Shown here: positions 18,356 to 27,047 of the stretch, piece after piece | How the letters are laid out: every line of letters starts with the position of its first letter | Numbering within the stretch: position 1 is the stretch's first letter | Source of the DNA: Novipirellula herctigrandis | GTDB taxonomy: Bacteria > Planctomycetota > Planctomycetia > Pirellulales > Pirellulaceae | Assembly (NCBI GenBank): GCA_007859835.1 | Contig: SJPJ01000001.1 | Coordinates: 5,860,239-5,924,238, forward strand | Direction of reading: 5' to 3' | Length of the DNA stretch: 64,000 nt | Program-made: the position numbers and the translations under genes | The notes under the pieces: generated by a model | What the model was told of the DNA's origin: nothing | The model's input: only the letters and a program-made list of their open reading frames with translations | The model's database searches: none

Positions 18356-19678
18356 CTACTGGGACGTCGCCCGATTGCTCGGAATTTCTTCGAGAAGGTC
18401 TTGCATCATTGTGTCGTCCGGTTTGTGTTGCAGATATCGCTCGGCCCATTGTTTTGCTGCGTCATTCTTGTCCTGCATTAAGAGTGCTCGCACCAAACCG
18501 AACCATGAAGCGGTCACGCCGCGTTTGACCGCTGTCGCTTCGCCCATTTCTTTGATCGTTGACTCGGTCGCTTCGGTTAATTTGGCTTCGGCTTCTTGTA
18601 AGCGTCCCAGAGCCATCAGGCTTTGACCGATTCCGTTCATCGCTCCACCATGATTTGGTTCGATTTCGAGCGTATTCTGGAATGCTTCGGATGCTTTGTC
18701 ATAGCTTCCGATATGTAGGTAGCTCCAACCCAAACCATTCCAAATGTTGGCGTCCTTTGGCTCTAACTTGACCGCTTGTTGAAATTTTCGAAGTGCAGCA
18801 GCCCAATCTTGCTCACGCCACAGTTTCCAACCTTCGGCGGACAAAATGTCCGCCGAAGCATCGCTTTTTATCTGTTCTATTTCCTCTTCCAGTTCGATAC
18901 GAGTTTTGGATAAATCTTCGATACGTTTGGCAATGATCAGATCCGCCATTTTTTGACGATACTCGAATTGCTTTTTGATCATCTGCAAATCGGCTTCCGC
19001 TTTAGCGATACGAGCTTGCTGTGCTTGTGTCTCTAATTCAAACGCTTCTCGTACCAGCGACTCGATTGATTGAGGATCGGATTCAAGATTTTCCGACGCA
19101 AGTTTCAACGTTGCGGGTCCCGATTCTTGTCTTTCCATTCCATCCACGGTGTTTGCATCGATCACAAAACGCCGGGCTGAATATTTGCCTTGAAATGTCG
19201 TGATCGGCAAACCGGTCAACTCCTTCAACCGTGCTTGCATCTCTCGGCCTCTTTGCGTGTTCAACGAGTAGGCCCAGAAAAAGTCTTTGTTCGATTTGTC
19301 GTGGTCCGGGAAATAGGTAATCATCTCTACCGGAATTGTCTCGTCATGGCCCACGATTGAATGCTCGAAGTAGCCGGGAATGATGATTTGGCGAACATCG
19401 GCGGCCGGATCAATATCCATGTTCCACTGAGCGCCGAAATAGCCGCTCATTACGATCACCGTCGGTTTTCCGGTCGGCAAGACTTTGACATAGATGCGAT
19501 CATCTGTGTTGCTGTCCTCAGGCGAATAGACGCCGACAACATGCATTTCGCAATCCTGGAACTTTGATGGTTCTAGTAGCTCTGCTTTCGCTGGTCGGAC
19601 GTTTATGGCGAGCGTCGCAGTCAACGATAGCAGCACCATTGTTGAACACTTCAAGAATTGGGGAATCGTAACAAACAT
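18356..19678 (-). CDS. Exported TPR protein of the sigma/kinase operon
   Basis: A 440-residue protein with a signal peptide (STMVLLSLTATLAINV, cleavage near AKA-EL). Residues about 40-190 form a domain I do not recognise (IYVKVLPTGKPTVIVMSGY, TYFPDHDKSNKDFFWAYSL). A coiled-coil-like, charged stretch spans about 220-285. The C-terminal 140 residues are tetratricopeptide repeats (LEPKDANIWNGLGWSYL, IEPNHGGAMNGIGQSL). It starts 3 bases after the kinase stop, so it is co-translated with the kinase and ECF sigma factor. It could be a partner or output of that signalling pair. The product is probably periplasmic, while the kinase domain is predicted cytoplasmic. Confidence 0.82.
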   Translation of the reverse strand: MFVTIPQFLKCSTMVLLSLTATLAINVRPAKAELLEPSKFQDCEMHVVGVYSPEDSNTDDRIYVKVLPTGKPTVIVMSGYFGAQWNMDIDPAADVRQIIIPGYFEHSIVGHDETIPVEMITYFPDHDKSNKDFFWAYSLNTQRGREMQARLKELTGLPITTFQGKYSARRFVIDANTVDGMERQESGPATLKLASENLESDPQSIESLVREAFELETQAQQARIAKAEADLQMIKKQFEYRQKMADLIIAKRIEDLSKTRIELEEEIEQIKSDASADILSAEGWKLWREQDWAAALRKFQQAVKLEPKDANIWNGLGWSYLHIGSYDKASEAFQNTLEIEPNHGGAMNGIGQSLMALGRLQEAEAKLTEATESTIKEMGEATAVKRGVTASWFGLVRALLMQDKNDAAKQWAERYLQHKPDDTMMQDLLEEIPSNRATSQ

Positions 19679-19681
19679 GGC

Positions 19682-21097
19682 TTACTCCTGTGTAAGTACG
19701 CTATCAATGGAAAATGGGGTGTCGCCGAGCTCTTGCTTCAACTGCTCAAGCTCGCTTTCGAGCCGCACCAATTCAGAATCGTCGTATTGCCAATTGAGAT
19801 TGGCATCGATGAGTTCGGCGTTCGATAAGGCCTCCGTATTTGACCGACTGGTTAAATTCGGCCAATCGAACCAGAACAGGCAAATCGCCGCAATCGCTGC
19901 GAAAACCGCGGCGAAAGAGAACCATCGCCGAATGCCGTGTGACGTTGGTAAAGAGTCTGATGTCCCGACCGGTTCAATCTTCGGTAGTGTTGTTGAGGTC
20001 GGTTGTCGCAAATGAGCAAGGCAGACTTCGAGATGCTCTGCGAGGGCATGTGCCGAAGCGAAGCGAGCCGAAGGTTCTTTTTGAAGCAATTGGTCAATGA
20101 TGCTTTCCAGCCAAACGGGAATGTCCGCACGCACCTGAGTGATCGGCCGGTGCGGATGATCGGTAATTCGCCGCAGAATTCCGTAGACAGTGTCGGATCG
20201 AAATGGCGGGTGCCCGCAAGCCATCGCGTACATGACGCTGCCAAGGCTAAATAGATCCGTGCGCCCGTCGACTGGTTCGCCCTTGGCTTGCTCGGGCGAC
20301 ATGTATTGTGGCGTTCCAGCGATGACGCCACTTCGAGTGCAGCTTGCGTCGTCTGCTGCACGAGCCAATCCAAAATCGGTAATGATCACCCGAGAGACAC
20401 TCGATGGCATCAGGATGTTTGCTGGTTTGATGTCGCGATGAACCAAACCTTGATCGTGTGCGGCTGATAATCCGCGTGCAATTTGCAGGCTTATGCCTAG
20501 TAGATCTTCGACTGGAATGGGGGCGGTCCGATCAATCCGTTGTTGAAGCGATTCACCTTTGACGTACGGCATTACCAGAAATGGCAATTGATTCCACTGA
20601 GCAACACCGTAAATCGGGATCACGTTGTCGTGGACCACTGCGGCAGCAGCCTGGGCCTCGCGCGCGAATCGTTTTCTCGCTGCCGAATTACTGCCGTAGT
20701 GCGGACTGAGCACTTTGATGGCAACGAACCGATCGAGCGAGACATCGCGACCTTTCATCACGATCCCCATCCCGCCCCGTCCGACGATACCGGTTATTTC
20801 GTAGCCAGCAAATCGCCCAAGCATTTGTGGATCATCGGTTGGATCCAACAAGCCCGATAGGTCGTGAATGGTTTGATCGATCGCCGTGGAAGGTCTTTGA
20901 TCGTTCATATCACTGCTGAGGAATTCTTTCGCGTCATTCCAGAACGTGGCGTCGGCCGTGCGGAGCGTTAGAAGCTGTTCACAATCTCGACAAGTGCTTA
21001 GATGTTGTTCGAATTGTGCCATCTCCGATGGGGCAAGGGTCCCATCAAGGAATTGGTCGACCGATGAAGTGTGGCATTGCTCGGAGGATGGTTTCAT
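19682..21097 (-). CDS. Ser/Thr protein kinase with N-terminal zinc-finger and one membrane segment
   Basis: A 471-residue protein. The first 45 residues contain an anti-sigma-like zinc-finger (VDQFLDGTLAPSEM followed by HLSTCRDC). The kinase domain spans about 95-360: GRGGMGIVMKGRD loop, VAIKVLSPH lysine, VHRDIKPANILM catalytic loop, ITDFGLARA and GTPQYMSPEQAKGE. One hydrophobic segment near residues 395-418 (WFSFAAVFAAIAAICLFWF) precedes a short C-terminal tail. The start codon overlaps the sigma factor stop by four bases (ATGA). The zinc-finger suggests that the kinase binds and controls its sigma factor; this is inference supported by the known ECF-kinase pairs of planctomycetes. Confidence 0.93.
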   Translation of the reverse strand: MKPSSEQCHTSSVDQFLDGTLAPSEMAQFEQHLSTCRDCEQLLTLRTADATFWNDAKEFLSSDMNDQRPSTAIDQTIHDLSGLLDPTDDPQMLGRFAGYEITGIVGRGGMGIVMKGRDVSLDRFVAIKVLSPHYGSNSAARKRFAREAQAAAAVVHDNVIPIYGVAQWNQLPFLVMPYVKGESLQQRIDRTAPIPVEDLLGISLQIARGLSAAHDQGLVHRDIKPANILMPSSVSRVIITDFGLARAADDASCTRSGVIAGTPQYMSPEQAKGEPVDGRTDLFSLGSVMYAMACGHPPFRSDTVYGILRRITDHPHRPITQVRADIPVWLESIIDQLLQKEPSARFASAHALAEHLEVCLAHLRQPTSTTLPKIEPVGTSDSLPTSHGIRRWFSFAAVFAAIAAICLFWFDWPNLTSRSNTEALSNAELIDANLNWQYDDSELVRLESELEQLKQELGDTPFSIDSVLTQE

Positions 21098-21690
21098 GTT
21101 TCTTCTCCACTGTCGAGCTGTTGGACTTTTTCTTTTAACCGTGCCATCACACGACTTCGCGCCGTGTAGATGCTACCGCGAGACCGATTCATTGTTTGTG
21201 CCACTTCTTCAACCGGTCGATTCACGACGACCGACTCCCAAAAAGCTGTCCATGAATCGACGTGAAATTCGGGCTTGATTTCCGCTGCTGCGACTCGGAA
21301 AATTTCGCGGCGATAAAGCAAACTGAGTGACTGGGTTTCTTCGCTTTCAGCAGTTTGTGCGTCGAGCAGTGCTTGTGCTCCGCTGCCACCAATTGCTTGA
21401 TCTGGCGAGGTTCGAGTCATTGCGTTGATGATTACTCGCCGCGCGATTGTTTTTAGCCAAGTACGGAACTTCGCTCGATTGTCGTCCGGTTCAAAACGCT
21501 CGATCGCCTGCGAGACTGCCAGCAGAACTTGCTGGGCCAAGTCCTCTGCGTCTGCCCTCTGGATTCCGCGAATTTCCGCCATGCGAAGCACGACGGGACG
21601 ATAGAGCGATACGAATTCATCCCATGCCTCGTAATCCGCCGGATCACGAATTTTCAATAGCAGGCTGGCGCGAGTTTCCGGATCGAGCAT
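21094..21690 (-). CDS. ECF-type RNA polymerase sigma factor
   Basis: A 198-residue sigma-70 family factor of the extracytoplasmic function group. Region 2 is visible as WDEFVSLYRPVVLRMA and ADAEDLAQQVLLAVSQAI, then FRTWLKTIARRVIINAM. Region 4 ends with VVNRPVEEVAQTMNRSRGSIYTARSR-type helix-turn-helix sequence and the terminal MARLKEKVQQL. The ATG at 21690 is preferred over an in-frame start at 21747 since MLDPETRASLLLKI is the usual start of this planctomycete group. It is the first gene of the sigma-kinase-TPR operon and overlaps the kinase by four bases. Confidence 0.93.
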   Translation of the reverse strand: MLDPETRASLLLKIRDPADYEAWDEFVSLYRPVVLRMAEIRGIQRADAEDLAQQVLLAVSQAIERFEPDDNRAKFRTWLKTIARRVIINAMTRTSPDQAIGGSGAQALLDAQTAESEETQSLSLLYRREIFRVAAAEIKPEFHVDSWTAFWESVVVNRPVEEVAQTMNRSRGSIYTARSRVMARLKEKVQQLDSGEET

Positions 21691-21933
21691 TGAAAAAAGT
21701 ATACGAAATGAGGAACTTCGGTGCGCTGTTTCAGTATACCTACACACCGTTCGACGACGGTTCTGTCAGCCGTTTGGTAATCATTTCCAATTTTTCTTGT
21801 TTTTGCCTTGGTAACACCCTCGGTCTATTCGGCCCGGGCACGCGGCGAAGCGGTCCTAATTGTGCGATTGGCCGTTTCCATCTAAAACTAATCGGAACCG
21901 AGTTCTTGTGGATCTCTTTCGAAGCGAAGGCAA

Positions 21934-23118
21934 ATGGAATTTATTTGGAACGATGGTGGCCGCTTCGCCTGCGGTTTCGTTGGGATGACGGGCGACTGTG
22001 TCACTCGATCGATCGCGATCGCTACGGGCACCAGTTACCGTGATGTGTACAAGAAACTTGGCGAGGCTTCTCGTAAAACGCCTCGAAACGGTGTCTGCAC
22101 CACCGTCGCATCCGAATACCTATCGAGTCTCGGTTGGGTTTACACCGCGGGTAAGGATCAAGGTTTTTCGTCCGATTGGCTGCCCAAAGGCATTGTGATT
22201 GCTCACTTGTCCATGCCAAATCAACTTCGTCGGGGCCACTTTTCCACAGCCATCGATCACGTCATACATGACACGTGGAACCCGAGCGAGGAAGAAGATT
22301 ATGTCGTTGAAGGTTACTGGACGTTGCCAGCCCACTTAAGCCAAACGACTTTGCCCTCGCTTGCGCCAAAACGGCGACACAACGCCGAACAGGATTTGAC
22401 ACAAAAGGAGTTCGATAAGGTCCTCGCTCGGCTTCGTGCTCTCGACAACACAGCCAACAATGGCGCCAGTACCGAGGGGGAAAAGCGGAACGCGTTGCGG
22501 ATGATGCAGGCGATGATGCTTCGGCATAACTTGTCGCGCGAGGACATCACGGATGATGATAATATTGAAACGATGTGCTTCACACGAAGAGCATGCCCGC
22601 TTAACGGACGACGTGCCTGTGCTTGGGAAAAATGGTTGGCCATGTATCTTGTCTCCGAGATTTTTCCCATGATTGGTTTTTATTACGCGACCAAGGGGCA
22701 TCGCACTCTGTTTTGGTTTTATGGTCCAACAGATGACGTGGGAAATTGCATTACCCTGTTTCGTGAATTGCTACTCACCATTGCGACGTCCGCGCGTCTT
22801 CAATACGGAGGCTATTCGCGTGGCAGCGGTGCGTCGTATGCGGAAGGCTATGTACAGGGGCTGCCGCGTTGCGGTGTACCGGAGCAATCCAATGACCAAG
22901 TCGTCAGCGAGACCGCTTTGATCCATGCACGAACTTTGGCGGTTCGCAAGGCAGCAACCCAATGGCTGGGGATGGAGTGCGGCATTCGTTTAGTCAACGG
23001 TTCCGGCTACGGTAGAGACCAGCATGACCGGGCAGCGGCAGAGTTGGGGAAAAAACACGGATCCAAACACGAAGTCTCTGCGTCAAACCCTCGCAAACGA
23101 ATCGGTCGGCGGAAGTGA
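21934..23118 (+). CDS. Papain-like N-terminal domain fused to DUF2786/DUF7168-like domains
   Basis: A 394-residue protein with three parts. Residues 1-130 look like a small cysteine-peptidase fold: GDCVTRSIAIATG (candidate nucleophile Cys), RRGHFSTAIDHVIHD (candidate His) and a following Asp/Trp. Residues about 150-205 match DUF2786 (EFDKVLARLRALDNTANN, GEKRNALRMMQAMMLRHNLS). Residues about 225-370 (EKWLAMYLVSEIFPMIGFYY, GYSRGSGASYAEGY) resemble the DUF7168 domain usually found after DUF2786. Similar modules occur in phage and plasmid proteins, so acquisition by transfer is possible. Catalytic activity is inference. It is a single gene, divergent from the sigma/kinase operon. Confidence 0.75.
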   Translation: MEFIWNDGGRFACGFVGMTGDCVTRSIAIATGTSYRDVYKKLGEASRKTPRNGVCTTVASEYLSSLGWVYTAGKDQGFSSDWLPKGIVIAHLSMPNQLRRGHFSTAIDHVIHDTWNPSEEEDYVVEGYWTLPAHLSQTTLPSLAPKRRHNAEQDLTQKEFDKVLARLRALDNTANNGASTEGEKRNALRMMQAMMLRHNLSREDITDDDNIETMCFTRRACPLNGRRACAWEKWLAMYLVSEIFPMIGFYYATKGHRTLFWFYGPTDDVGNCITLFRELLLTIATSARLQYGGYSRGSGASYAEGYVQGLPRCGVPEQSNDQVVSETALIHARTLAVRKAATQWLGMECGIRLVNGSGYGRDQHDRAAAELGKKHGSKHEVSASNPRKRIGRRK

Positions 23119-23452
23119 CGGGATGGATCGGCGAGTGATTCCGCAGTCGAGTCTGTCTGAGAATTCAATTTCCGCAGGCTTCCACTTTGCATTAACGCTC
23201 GCTTTTTTTTTGGCGGGGGGTGAGGGATTTTTCTGGGGGATGCTGGGGTTTGGCACATTTTCGGTCAAAAAAGCGAGTTTTCCCATTTGATGTCGCTCGC
23301 CTAAGTTGCCTCTTTTTTGTCGGTGTCTGTTGGACCTAGCCCGCCTTGCGGATTCCCTTCTCACTTTGCCGTTGCCACAGCATGATCCGATTCTGTACGG
23401 TCGGCGTCTGTTGTTCCCCTTTTTGAACTGTTTTACGGATATATGCGAGGCA
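23119..23452. other. Intergenic region with G-rich hairpin
   Basis: No gene is supported. CTCGCTTTTTT (23198-23208) and AAAAAAGCGAG (23267-23277) form an 11-bp perfect inverted repeat. The loop contains four G-runs (23215-23220, 23224-23226, 23235-23239, 23245-23248). The rest should hold the promoter of the lipoprotein gene at 23453. Confidence 0.6.
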
Positions 23453-25057
23453 ATGATGCTCTCTCGCCCATCGAGATGGATTTCCTTTACCATCTCCTTT
23501 GCCCTGACTTTCGTGGTTATCGGTGCGTTTGGATGTCGTTCGGCTCGGCAACCAGGAAAATTGTTTCAAGTAACTCAGCACGACAGTGCGGAAATATCGG
23601 ATGAAGGTGAGACACCTCGCCAGCGTTTGGCTTCCGCGAAACCTCGTGCCGGTTCGGTCTTCGGCAATGGCGAAGTGGTTCGCCAGCAAGAGGACGCTGA
23701 GTCGGCGGGAACGCGGCAAGTTTCGCATACCGAAGAGACTGACAAGCCCGGTCGAACGATTCGCTCACCAGGATCGCAGAATTCGCCTCTGGTACGAAAC
23801 CAAAAACGAACAACGACACGCAAACCAATCGAGAACGCTAACACGAAAACCAATGCTTCAGAAAAGATGTCTGACGATGAGTTGGTCGACGCCTTCGCGG
23901 GCACATCATCAGAGGTGAAGGAGCAAGCACTGCGTCAATTGGTAGCCGTGCTTAGTCGTAATGCAGAAACAACCGACCAACCATCGCCTCTTGGGGAAGC
24001 GATCACGAAATCGCTCAAGGACCAACACAATCTGCCACCGGCAAAAAACGAACCGGCAAGTGAACCAGTGAACCGGTTGGCGACACCTGCGGCAGAATCG
24101 CAAACAAAGGTCGCTTCAACAACTGACAGCAAAAACAAAAACGCAGACGTCTTTGCAGAAGAAACGCCAAAGCCGGTCTCCCGATCGAGTCTCGAAGAGA
24201 TTGTCGTTGAAACCTTTTCGGATAGGGAGCCGGAAATTGCAGCGGTGAAGACAGTCTCGGCAACGCAATCGCCAGCTGCACCACCGATGGTCAAGAACGC
24301 GGCGATGCAGTCGGCTAGTGATCTTGCGTTAAGCATCAATGCGGGCACCGAATCGTTGTCAGACAGAATGCTATATCAAACGCTTTTGAAACGAGTTTCA
24401 AAAGCGGTTGAAGGAGAGACCGAAGCGGAACGTGCGCGGCGATTGATTACTGCACGTCACTTAATGGTACTAGCCGGAAATCCTGATGCCGCGGTCGAAG
24501 GAATCGAAGGGATGACTGACAAAGAACAAGAGTACCTTCGGCACCAATTGTTAGGTCTGTGGACGATGGTTGACCCCGATGGTCACCCGGTGCAAAGTCG
24601 CCGGTTTAGCTCTGCCCTGCCGCAACTGCGTGAAGCGACGAAGTATCTCGCCGCCGCAACCGACTCACTTGACGTGCGGTCACTTGCGTTTTGCACCGAA
24701 ATCATGGCGTATGGCCAAGTGAAACGATTTGAAAGCAAACGCTTCAAACCATCGCAACAGGTGATCTTGTACTGCGAAGTCGAGAATTTTGTCGCAAAGA
24801 AAGTCGACGACGGATTTCAAACCCATTTGCAGGGTAGTTATGACATATTGAATTCAGACAACCAAAAGGTCGCGAGCCAATTATTGCCAGCCGATCAACA
24901 AGTCTCCGCGAACTACTTGCGAGACTACTTCATTGCCTACCAAATGCACCTTCCTCAAGACTTAGATCCCGGTGCCTATCGGTTGCAGCTAACCATGGAA
25001 GATGTTGAAGGGAAAAAGTACGGCCAAGCAACGATTTCGTTCGAAATTGGGAATTAG
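23453..25057 (+). CDS. Large lipoprotein of unknown function
   Basis: A 534-residue product with a signal peptide (ISFTISFALTFVVIGAFGC) whose last residues form a lipobox. Residues about 20-285 are a low-complexity, Ser/Thr/Lys/Glu-rich linker that includes a short helical-repeat-like segment (DDELVDAFAGTSSEVKEQ). Residues about 305-534 are ordered: LITARHLMVLAGNPDAAVEG, then a beta-rich C-terminal domain (VILYCEVENFVAKKVDDGF, ISFEIGN). I do not recognise the family. The frame runs back to 23306, but the ATG at 23453 places the signal peptide at the start. The stop overlaps the convergent thpR stop by three bases. Confidence 0.8.
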   Translation: MMLSRPSRWISFTISFALTFVVIGAFGCRSARQPGKLFQVTQHDSAEISDEGETPRQRLASAKPRAGSVFGNGEVVRQQEDAESAGTRQVSHTEETDKPGRTIRSPGSQNSPLVRNQKRTTTRKPIENANTKTNASEKMSDDELVDAFAGTSSEVKEQALRQLVAVLSRNAETTDQPSPLGEAITKSLKDQHNLPPAKNEPASEPVNRLATPAAESQTKVASTTDSKNKNADVFAEETPKPVSRSSLEEIVVETFSDREPEIAAVKTVSATQSPAAPPMVKNAAMQSASDLALSINAGTESLSDRMLYQTLLKRVSKAVEGETEAERARRLITARHLMVLAGNPDAAVEGIEGMTDKEQEYLRHQLLGLWTMVDPDGHPVQSRRFSSALPQLREATKYLAAATDSLDVRSLAFCTEIMAYGQVKRFESKRFKPSQQVILYCEVENFVAKKVDDGFQTHLQGSYDILNSDNQKVASQLLPADQQVSANYLRDYFIAYQMHLPQDLDPGAYRLQLTMEDVEGKKYGQATISFEIGN

Positions 25058-25632
25058 TTTTCTTCAAATTCGATCGTATCCATCACTTGGTAACTAGGGC
25101 CTTTCTTTTCGAGGAAACTAGCGATCAATTCGATCGTGTCGACTTCCATCGTCCCCAATCGCAACTGCGAGAATTCTTTCATTCGCTCGATCACGTCACT
25201 ATTGGCTCGTCGAGAACCGCCCTTGGTGCGACCAAGTGTTAGGTGGGGCCGGTAATCACGTGGTTCGGGTTTAAAGCCGATATCGGCCAACTCGGTTTCC
25301 AACTTGGCAACGATCTCGCACAGCGAACCGGTCGGGTCGGCCGCATGAACGCAAAGCACTCGCGGCCGATCGAGATTGGGAAGTCCACCTACCCCGGCGA
25401 AATCAAGTTCGAACGGTGGATAGTCGGTGGTGATGTTGCGGATGATCTTGCAGACCTTTGGGACTTCGGTGTTATCCACGTCCCCAAGGAACTTCAATGT
25501 TAAATGCAGGTTGTCAGATGGCACCCAACGGATACCATCATTTGGGTGGGACAATTTCTCCACGAGTCGAGTCGCATTGTGAGCTACTTGGGGAGAGAGT
25601 GGAATGGCGATGAAGGAGCGTATGGTATGCAT
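25054..25632 (-). CDS. thpR: RNA 2',3'-cyclic phosphodiesterase (2H family)
   Basis: A 192-residue member of the 2H phosphoesterase superfamily (ThpR/LigT). Both catalytic H-x-T/S-x motifs are present: NLHLTLKFLGDV near residue 42 and PHLTLGRTKGG near residue 130. The N-terminus RSFIAIPLSP is typical. The enzyme opens 2',3'-cyclic phosphates on RNA to 2'-phosphates, and some members ligate tRNA halves. It acts on the same kind of ends that RtcA makes and RtcB uses. The gene is divergent from the YheT-type hydrolase with a 48-base gap, and convergent with the lipoprotein gene. Confidence 0.93.
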   Translation of the reverse strand: MHTIRSFIAIPLSPQVAHNATRLVEKLSHPNDGIRWVPSDNLHLTLKFLGDVDNTEVPKVCKIIRNITTDYPPFELDFAGVGGLPNLDRPRVLCVHAADPTGSLCEIVAKLETELADIGFKPEPRDYRPHLTLGRTKGGSRRANSDVIERMKEFSQLRLGTMEVDTIELIASFLEKKGPSYQVMDTIEFEEN

Positions 25633-25680
25633 ACGTCTTAATGTACTGAAGTTTCGAAATTGGTCGAGTCGATTTAGAAA

Positions 25681-26682
25681 ATGATTTCATTTCAACCACC
25701 GCCGTTCGCTCCTCACCGTTTGTATCGAGGTGGCCACCTGCAAACGTTGGCGGCTGTTGCATCGAAAAAAAAGAACGAATTTTCGGGGATTCCGCATGTG
25801 GTGAGCTTGTCGGATGGCGACGCGGTCGTGCTTCACGAAAATTGCCCCCAGGCTTGGTCCGAGGGTGATCCCATGTTGCTGCTTGTGCACGGGCTATGTG
25901 GATGTCATGCGGCACCCTATATGATTCGTTTAGCATCGCAGTTCGTGGCCAAAGGTTTTAGGGTGTTCCGAATTGACATGCGAGGTTGCGGAGCCGCGTT
26001 TGATTTGGCCGAGCAATTGACACATGCCGGTCGTGGCGGCGATTTGGTTGCAGCGTTGGATTATATTGCTTCATTAACACCTCGCAGTCGACTCGGCGTG
26101 ATCGCGGTTTCGCTCGGTGGAAATCAACTGCTCGGCTCGCTTGGCCGGATTGGTGCAGGGACCGATTCGCGTCCGGATTGGTTTGAGCGGCTTCAGCGTG
26201 TGGCGGTTGTTTCGCCGCCGATCGACCTACTGCGTTGTAGTGAGAACATGCAACGGATTCGAATGTGGCCTTACAACTACTACTTCATTCGCCAATTGCT
26301 TTCACGGGTTCCACCGCGAGTAAAACAGAGGGCCGATTTTCAAGAGCAGATTTTGAAGCGTCGACCGCGAACATTGTATGATCTCGACGATCAATTGACC
26401 GCTCCGCTGAGTGGTTTTGACACGGCCAGAGACTACTACCGCGAAGCGTCGGCGTCGAACCACGTTGCGACCAATCCTGTTGCAACGTTAGTGCTTGTCG
26501 CTGCGGATGATCCGGTGGTCCCAGTCGATTGTTTTGACAAATCGATTCGGTCGTGGCCATCGACAACGAAAGTTTATGTATCGAAACATGGCGGGCACGT
26601 TGGATTCATTGACCGCAATCGAAATTGCTGGATGGACCGCGCATTAGGCCATTGGTTTGAGGGGACGGCAGTAGGACGCTAG
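25681..26682 (+). CDS. YheT-type alpha/beta hydrolase
   Basis: A 333-residue protein of the YheT family. It starts with PPFAPHRLYRGGHLQTLAA, characteristic of the group. The alpha/beta-hydrolase core shows LLLVHGLCGCHAAPYM (oxyanion region), VIAVSLGGNQLLGSLG (nucleophile Ser elbow), AADDPVVPVD (acid Asp) and KHGGHVGFID (catalytic His). Substrates are probably esters but are not established for most members. It is divergent from thpR. A tandem repeat array and a hairpin lie downstream. Confidence 0.92.
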   Translation: MISFQPPPFAPHRLYRGGHLQTLAAVASKKKNEFSGIPHVVSLSDGDAVVLHENCPQAWSEGDPMLLLVHGLCGCHAAPYMIRLASQFVAKGFRVFRIDMRGCGAAFDLAEQLTHAGRGGDLVAALDYIASLTPRSRLGVIAVSLGGNQLLGSLGRIGAGTDSRPDWFERLQRVAVVSPPIDLLRCSENMQRIRMWPYNYYFIRQLLSRVPPRVKQRADFQEQILKRRPRTLYDLDDQLTAPLSGFDTARDYYREASASNHVATNPVATLVLVAADDPVVPVDCFDKSIRSWPSTTKVYVSKHGGHVGFIDRNRNCWMDRALGHWFEGTAVGR

Positions 26683-27047
26683 AGCATTTTCGTGTTTGAC
26701 GTGGGATCGCCGTCGCCCAGGGCAGCCCCGGCTGAACTCAACTTTGGAGTCGACATCAAACTTAGAATCCTAGACGAGGCGACGAGTCTGGTGGTGCCAA
26801 CATTTTTGGGACTTGTAGACTTGTCCACTGCCGCAAAACTCGAAACTAATTCGGAACAAAGCACGAAGTCAGGGGACGCAGCGGAGCGACGTCCCCCGTG
26901 AAAATGGAATCCCGTGAAAATGGAATCCCGTGAAAATGGAATCCCGTGAAAATGGAATTTCCATACGAAATCCTACGGGAATCGCAGCGTTTTCGGTTTT
27001 CTGCTTGCCATTGGTGCTCGCTGCCGCGTTGCTCTGGGCGGATTTTG
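26683..27047. other. Convergent intergenic region with hairpin and 16-bp repeat
   Basis: No gene is supported. GGGGACG (26872-26878) pairs with CGTCCCC (26890-26896) and is directly followed by a four-copy 16-base tandem array. The short ORFs here show no recognisable protein. Confidence 0.55.
26898..26959. repeat. Four tandem copies of a 16-bp unit
   Basis: The unit GTGAAAATGGAATCCC starts at 26898, 26914, 26930 and 26946; the last copy diverges at its end. It lies between the convergent YheT-type and ferredoxin genes. It has the same period and copy number as the array after rtcB, but unrelated sequence. Confidence 0.95.

Noticed and set aside
26679-26864. 61-codon minus-strand ORF after the YheT-type gene
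   Set aside because: It overlaps the hydrolase end, has no signal or motif, and lies in a region of hairpins and tandem repeats.
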